NCBI RefSeq assembly: GCF_907164915.1
Contig: NC_061867.1
Span: 51,029,852-51,093,851, forward strand
Reading direction: 5' to 3'
Length of the DNA stretch: 64,000 nucleotides
From: Impatiens glandulifera
Lineage: Eukaryota; Streptophyta; Magnoliopsida; Ericales; Balsaminaceae
How positions within the stretch are numbered: position 1 is the stretch's first letter; each line of letters opens with the position of its first letter. The notes beneath the pieces are model-generated. The model was not told the origin of the DNA and made no database searches. It saw only the letters and a list, made by a program, of their open reading frames with translations. Shown piece after piece: positions 57,981 to 64,000 of this stretch. The position numbers and the translations under genes are program-made.

Positions 57981-59763
57981 TTAGCTGGTGGGTGGAGGGG
58001 GTGGTTGATATTGCTGCATAAACATTTCAAAACTCTCTAATTTTGCATTCAATTCTAACATTTTCTTCTCTTGTTTTGCACTTTCCCTATCCATTCTTGA
58101 AATCAATTCTACCTTTTCCGCTTGTATTTGATTAATCGTTTGAGTTTTTTCTTCATCCCTTTTCTTCAAATCCTCAAGTTCCATCGCCATTCTTTGATTC
58201 TCCTCAAACAATCGATCAGTGGCTTGTTGAGAATTGTTAGAACTTCGTAGATCCTGACGAAAGTGTGTGGGTCGGACGCCTGATCCCATACCGAATACTC
58301 CCCCATACTTTTGGCGTCCGAATACTCTCTCCGTCAACTCAAAGTCTGATATTTCCGGTTCGTTACTTAGAACTTCCTCCATCTCAACCTGCAAATTTGA
58401 AATAATTTGTCAATTATATAATAATTTATAAACTAGTTATAAGTAATTTATTTAAATTCAATTCACTTACAATTTTCTCTTGCACGCGTTCGTCCGGGAC
58501 GGGAGTTGGGTTTTCTTTTGTTGGTTTTGGGGTATGGGTACTCTTGAACACTTCAACGACAGATGGAGCCCGTCACATTTCAATCGCATGTTGAAAAAAA
58601 AAATTATATAACTCATAACAATCTTTATATTAAGTTATTATAAATAATGTACTTACCAACTCTTCTTCAATTTGAGCAAACAGTCTACTTCCCGTATGAT
58701 GTAGGAATTTCAGCTTCTTTCTGTTAGCTATATTTGTGCTACTATTTTTCTGAATTTCAAATAAACAAATTGAAGTTAGAATAACTAATATCATATTTTA
58801 TTTGAATTATGAAACCGTACCTTAAATTTGTCCGTAAAGAAATGGTTGTGACACACAAACTCCCAATCATCTCGATCGTAGTCTGGTGGAGGATTGGCAA
58901 GTACCGCGGCCTCGTCTCCTTTATGTACGCGGATATATTCCTTGTGCAAATCCGAGCGCCATCTATCCCATATCTGTTTGACGTGTCCCATTTCGGTCTT
59001 TCGAAAAGAATCAATAGGACCATTAGTAGCCTCGAACGGATCCTGAAAATAAAAACATTCAAATGTTTTAAAATAATTATTGAATGATTAATGTGTAATT
59101 AATTAATCTTTACCTCCACAGCAGTCCAAATGTAATCCAATTGGTCAGCACTTAATGCCTTCCACTTCAAAAGACGGTGCGAGACGGCCGAGGGATCCCG
59201 CACAACCGACCCCACATGTCTAGACCACCTTGTTCTTCCAACGTCAACACCGCCCGGCCTCCCATCTACCTCTCTAAAAGTTAGAGGAATCCCTGTCCCC
59301 GCTGGTCTCTTAGATAACGCAATATTCTTGTTTTTCCCCCGTCTCGTGTGGGCACAAGATTCTTCAAAATTATCAAATTCATAATCAGATATGTGAATCA
59401 ATTCAAACTATAAATAATTGTAAACAAGTTACCTGTCGATGATGGGTCGGGAGTGGATCCATGCTCCTCCTCTTCATCCTCCTCTTGAGGCTCCTCGTGA
59501 CCCTCGTCGTCAGCCTCATCGTCGTCATCCCCCATATCAGTAAACGTACTCTCTACAAACTCTTCTGCCTCAGCAGCATCAACATCCTCGTCTGCTGGGG
59601 GAGCAGTAGCTATCGGGACCACAGCAATAGGTGGTGGATCTCTAGAAGACGATTCTCGGAGCCTTAAGTTTTCTGATTGTGCAATGAGGTTCTGGTACGG
59701 ATTAAAGAGTTTGCTGGATGTTTTCCTCATACTCCACCAAGGTTCTTTACTACCTTTAGACAT
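57981..59763 (-). CDS. TNPA-like CACTA protein (plant Transposase_24-like), multi-exon
   Basis: On the - strand ATG 59763 opens a stretch of about 110 residues with a very acidic run (residues about 75-100, DDDDEADDEGHEEPQEEDEE). The next pieces are 59401-59099 (HVGSVVRDPSAVSHRLLKWK), about 59045-58820 (KQIWDRWRSDLHKEYIRVHK, DDWEFVCHNHF), about 58750-58650 (NRKKLKFLHHTGSRLF) and 58394-57981. The last encodes a coiled coil (FEENQRMAMELEDLKK onward) and a PPPPP tail before the stop. The W.F.C...F, NR.K and H..GS pattern fits plant En/Spm Transposase_24 proteins. The order and orientation agree, but the first splice join is out of frame in my reading, so the gene may be damaged. The hairpin array lies 184 bases past the stop, in the likely 3' UTR. 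Confidence 0.65.
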
Positions 59764-59866
59764 TCTTAATGCATATCATCAATAAATGAGCGAATAATTG
59801 AAATAAAGTAGTAATAAGAATTAATATAAAGTAAAAACCATAATCTACCTAATTAATTAATCTGAA

Positions 59867-62800
59867 CTATATATTTGTAAACCGCGGTTTTATTTTTGTC
59901 ACAATCTTCCAACCGGGTCGGGCTGACATATCAGGGGCGTAGAATACTTGTTTTGCTTGACTCGCCAATATATACGGGTCTTGACTTTGGGTTTTTAAAA
60001 TTCGGTTTACATTTATACTTACGAAGCCATATTTATCCACTTTCACTCCTAGTTCCCCCGAGTGTGTATCAAACCACTTACACTTGAATAAAACAACTCG
60101 TTTGTGAGAAAAGTATTGCACTTCGATTATATCCGTTAAAACTCCGTAGTATGACATAGTTTCAGACCCATTGAACCCTTCAACAACCACCCCACTATTT
60201 TGAGTGGTCAAACCTTCGTCGTGTTTTTCTGTACATAATTTGTATCCGTTTACTTTACACCAAACATACATAGACGAGTACATACTTGGACCTTCTCCTA
60301 AGATCTTGAGGTCTCTTGATATGTCGTTAAATTCGGTTAATTGAGCAACCTATACATAAATATAAAGAGTTAGAATATATGGTTTATAATTAACTCACTC
60401 TATGCTTGAAATATGCGGCAAACGTTTCTCCACGAGACTCGTTGTTATTGCAATACTACATGTAATCTCTGCAAATAGATCGAATATTAAATAGCATACT
60501 CTTTAATGCTATTTAATAACAGCAACATAGAATCTTACAAGTAAAAAGGTTCTGCTTCGGGGCAATTTTTCAAAATGTATGAATGAGCTGTCACTCGATC
60601 GATATAATCCAAGTTGTATATTTTTCCGTTAGATAGGTCTTCCAACGATGAAAATATAGAAATGCCCGAGATTTCAGTTTGTGCATTTTCTTGCTCTTCT
60701 TCCTCCATATACCTGGCACATAAACTAATACTCTCATTTACAAGATATCTCTCGCTTATAGAGGCTTCTGGGTGGTTATTATTCCGCAAATATCTTTTCA
60801 TTGTACCCATGTAATGTTCAAACGGATACATCCATCGATATTGAACAGGTCCCCCAAGCAAAGCCTCAAATGACAAGTGAACCGGGAGATGCATCATGAT
60901 GTCAAATATTGACGGCAGAAAAATCATTTCAAATTTATAAAGTGTCAATGTAATATCCATGTACAATTGTTCGAGGTCCGCTTGAATCAACTCTTTGAAA
61001 CACAACAACCGAAAGAACCGAGACAAATTTACTAACGCATCATACACATTATTTGGAAGTAATCCACGGGTTGCTAAAGGAATAAGATATTTTAACAAAA
61101 TGTGACAATCATGACTCTTTAATCCCGAAATCTTTTTCTCTTCCAAATTTACACAACCACTGATATTTGAGCAAAAACCATCAGGCAACTTGAGATCTTT
61201 CAAGAATTTCCAAAAACGTTTTTTTATTATCGGATGTCAAAGTGAAAGGCGCTTCTGGATAATGAACCACTCCTTCATCATTTAAAGGATGTAACCATGA
61301 TTTTATGCCTAATAGTTGTAAGTCTTTACGGGCTTTAGGACCATCCTTAGTCTTCTCTTTCACATTCATTATTATTCCCAACACGCCATCACAAATATTT
61401 TTCTCAATATGCATCACATATAAACTATGTCTCAATAATAATGATTTCAAATAAGGCAAACGGAAGAAAATGCTCAATTTGTTCCAATTGTCTCCCCGTG
61501 TTTCATGATATATCTTGGTTTTCTTGCTTAGATCCGTACTAAGAATTATGTCTTCTAGGTCTCGTGCTTGCTCGTAACTTTCTTGACCCGTTAACAATCT
61601 AGGGGGCTCTCTATAATCAGTTCGACCATCAAACGACTCTTTATCCCTTCTGTATTTGTGCTTTGGTGGAAGGAAGCGTCTATGACCCATGTAACATTGT
61701 TTGGAACCATGAACCAATCGAAGAGATACCGTGTCGTTGTTACAACAAGGACAAGCAAATTTACCTTTCGTACTCCAGCCTGATAAATTCGCGTATGCGG
61801 GAAAGTCGTTGATGGTCCACAACAACGCCGCTTGCATGTTAAAGTATTGCGAGGTGTGTGCATCAAACGTTCTCACACCAGTTTGCCACAGTTTAGTCAA
61901 CTCGTCGATCAATGGCTGGAGAAATATGTAAATTGCATCTCCCGGACTCTTTGGACCCGGAATTAACATAGATAAAATAAAATTGCTAGAATCCATGCAA
62001 GTAGTGGGTGACACATTATAAGGAACGAGAATAATCGGCCAAACACTATATGACTTTTTTCCATTTGCAAATGGTTGAAACCCATCGCTTGATAAACCCA
62101 GTCTTACGTTTCGAGATTCAGACGCAAAATCTTTATAATTTTCATCGAACGTTTTTCAAGTTAAGGAATCAGCGGGATGTCTCAACGTATCACTATCAAC
62201 TCTTCCTTCTTTATGCCATCTCATCATTGGAGCCGTTTTTGAGGACATGTATAGTCTTTGCAGTCTTGGTATTAGAGGGAAATATCTCAACACATTCTTT
62301 GGAATGAATTTCCCATTTTGCTTCTCTCGAATTGTCCCACTTGTTTGGTCGACTTTCCATCTTGAAAGACCACAAACTCTACAAGAATCTTCATTTTTGT
62401 CGTCCTTCCAAAATAGCATACAGTTGTTCTTACATGCGTCTATCTTTTCATACTTAAGCCCGATATCAGTAATGAATTTTTTACTTTCGTAGTAGGAGTT
62501 TGGCAATTGAGCGTCAATCGGTAATATGTAGTCTTTAAGTAGACGCAACAACATATAGAACGAAGAATTTGTCCATTGACAGACATTCTTTATGTGAAGT
62601 AGTTTCAATAGTGCCGATGATTTCGTTATTCGAGCACCTTCATACAATGGCCGTTTGGAATCATCAAGCAATTTATAAAATCTCTGGCATCTTCGACTGG
62701 TTCATGGTTGTTTGGGACATCATTAACGTTGGAGAACATATCGTTTATGAAATTGTGTATATAACGTTCTTCATTGACCTCTTCGTTAACTGTATTATTC

Positions 62801-63147
62801 GTCTCCGTTCTCGGATCGTTGAATTCTGGCACGGCATCCTCTGACTGATCATCATCATCGTAGTCATCGGCATCTTCATCGACATCGTCATTAACCACTT
62901 GAGTAGTACGTCTCTTTTCTCCATGACAATACCAGTACTCATAATGCAAATTTATTCCATAAATGATGAGGTGAGTCTTCACTTCGTCTATTTCCATAAA
63001 CGGCGTGTTCAAGCATTTCACGCAAGGACATTTCACTGTTTGTCGGGATGTACTCCTAACAGCAAACTCGAGGAATTTGTCAACACCTTCCTCGTAATCT
63101 AGATGATCTCGACGTAAGGTCATCCAGCTTTTATCGGGTACTTCCAT
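59867..63147 (-). pseudogene. TNPD-type CACTA transposase (Transposase_21 family), three visible lesions
   Basis: On the - strand it starts at ATG 63147. Domains are: Transposase-associated (SWMTLRRDHLDYEEGVDKFL; CPCVKCLN), acidic linker, Transposase_21 (KNNCMLFWKDD..ED.CRVCG; SDGFQPFANGKKSYSVWPII; GKFACPCCNND; MHIEKNICDGVLG), DUF4218-like (60535-61203; HDCHILLKYLIPLATRGLLP; RWMYPFEHYMGTMKRYLR) and DUF4216-like C-terminus (about 60350-59867; YYGVLTDIIEVQY, VVLFKCKWFD). At least two introns are likely, in the 60350-60540 region. Lesions are a frameshift near 62640-62670, a stop near 62155 where the family has Trp (LT-stop-KTFDENYKDFA), and a frameshift near 61200. The rest is open over long spans, so decay is recent. 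It would cut and join CACTA ends together with TNPA. Confidence 0.85.
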
Positions 63148-64000
63148 CTTTCTAATAAAATGGAAAACAACCCACGTTATTATTTACTTAACTTTGTCTA
63201 AATTAATTAGGATTACATAATTCTAACATAATCTCTACATATCCAACCAAAATTCCACATAATCTCTACATATCCAACCAAAATTCCACCTTAAATCTAG
63301 CATACATATAATCTAACATTATTTCATTCTTACACATTTCAAAGTAATCAATTCTAATCCAACATAATTTTATTCATACACAATTCATTCCATATAACAA
63401 TTCTAACCTAAAATCAAATCTAATTCAAACTCAATCTAATTCAACATTTCAAACAGAATCTAACATAAATCAAACTTAAATCTCACATTAAAATCTAACA
63501 TAAATCAACCCTAAACATAAATCAAACTTAAATCTAACATTAAAATCTAACATAAATCTAACATTAAATCTAACATAAATCTAACATTAAATCTAACATT
63601 AAATCTAACATTAAATTACTAACCTAACCATATAATAAAACAACAATAACTAACCTTGCACAAAAAGATCGACGAAGAAGAGCGGGCGGTGTAGGTAGAT
63701 CGAACAATAATAAACCCTATTAATCAAACAATAAAGTATGAATCAAAAACCAAATCCAACAATTCATACAAAATTTCCAACTAAATCCAAATAATACAAA
63801 TTTCAATCCAATTCAATTCTAAATTCAATCCAATTCATACAAATTCCAACTAAATCCAATTCAATTCTAAATTCAATCCAATTCATACAAATTCCAAAAA
63901 AAAATCCAATTCAATTATAACATAAATCAATACTAACCTAAAATCCAATTCATAAAAATTCCAACAAAATCCAATTCATACAAATTTCAATCCAATTCAA
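63148..64000. repeat. simple and tandem repeats upstream of the TNPD gene
   Basis: There is a 33-bp unit (ACATAATCTCTACATATCC plus AACCAAAATTCC) twice at about 63225-63290. TCTAACATAAA/TCTAACATTAAA units occur at about 63480-63620. A CAATTCATACAAATTCCAA family occurs at about 63760-64000. A GC-richer patch at 63660-63705 could be a 5' UTR exon of the - strand gene. No CACTA terminus was recognised. Confidence 0.6.

Larger units (their letters stand above)
57130..64000 (-). mobile_element. CACTA (En/Spm) DNA transposon, partial
   Basis: It has - strand genes for a TNPD-type transposase (59867-63147) and a TNPA-like protein (57981-59763), plus a subterminal array of CGGTTTTTC/GAAAAACCG hairpins (57320-57797, with scattered single motifs from about 57150). 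These are the hallmarks of plant CACTA elements. No CACTA terminus was found on the left; it may be lost near the MITE at 56257-56938. The 5' end lies in or beyond the simple-repeat DNA at the right edge. Confidence 0.75.

Overview
The window is repeat-rich, AT-rich nuclear DNA of a dicot-like flowering plant. The evidence is the nine-exon subtilase genes with ordinary GT-AG introns, LTR retrotransposons of Copia and Tat/Ogre-type Gypsy kinds, a CACTA (En/Spm) transposon, several MITEs and long AT microsatellites. The species cannot be named from sequence alone. I see no bacterial, organellar or viral genes, and no convincing tRNA, rRNA or CRISPR.

Host genes. Three tandem cucumisin-like (S8A) subtilase genes lie on the + strand. 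Copy A (exons 3-9, 227-2918) is cut by the window start. Copies B (8138-11447, 740 codons) and C (33855-37192, 743 codons) are complete, with nine exons and intact Asp/His/Asn/Ser catalytic residues. They come from segmental duplication: B and C share about 1 kb of 5' flank, and A and C share about 1 kb of 3' flank. C is a mosaic, A-like in its middle exons and B-like at its 3' end, which suggests gene conversion. One other host-derived sequence is the promoter and 5' part of a lipid-transfer-protein-like gene (50361-50740), stranded inside an inverted CGTGTCGTG-rich repeat.

Mobile DNA by region. 12965-32212 is a large decayed Tat/Ogre-type Gypsy element on the - strand. It has long LTRs, a tRNA-Arg-type primer site, a duplicated ORF1 domain, gag, RT, two RNase H domains and integrase. 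A + strand Copia remnant (15632-19969) is nested in it. 38009-42684 and 42943-47463 are two - strand Copia elements with clear LTRs, primer sites and 5-bp target duplications. 49041-51840 is a cluster of CGTGTCGTG repeats in direct and inverted order. 52430-56256 is gene-free AT-rich DNA with an internal duplication, a MITE and AT microsatellites. 56257-56938 is another MITE-like element. About 57130 to beyond the right edge is a CACTA element on the - strand, with a TNPD-type transposase (three visible lesions), a TNPA-like gene and a striking array of ten 46-bp hairpin units.

How it fits together. A subtilase cluster was spread apart by serial insertions. Three insertions can be placed in time by empty sites or target duplications: the MITE upstream of C, the insertion 3' of A, and Copia-1 3' of C. 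The stop codons in the retroelements are mostly TGG-to-TGA and CAG-to-TAG type, as expected for methylated, silenced DNA decaying by cytosine deamination.
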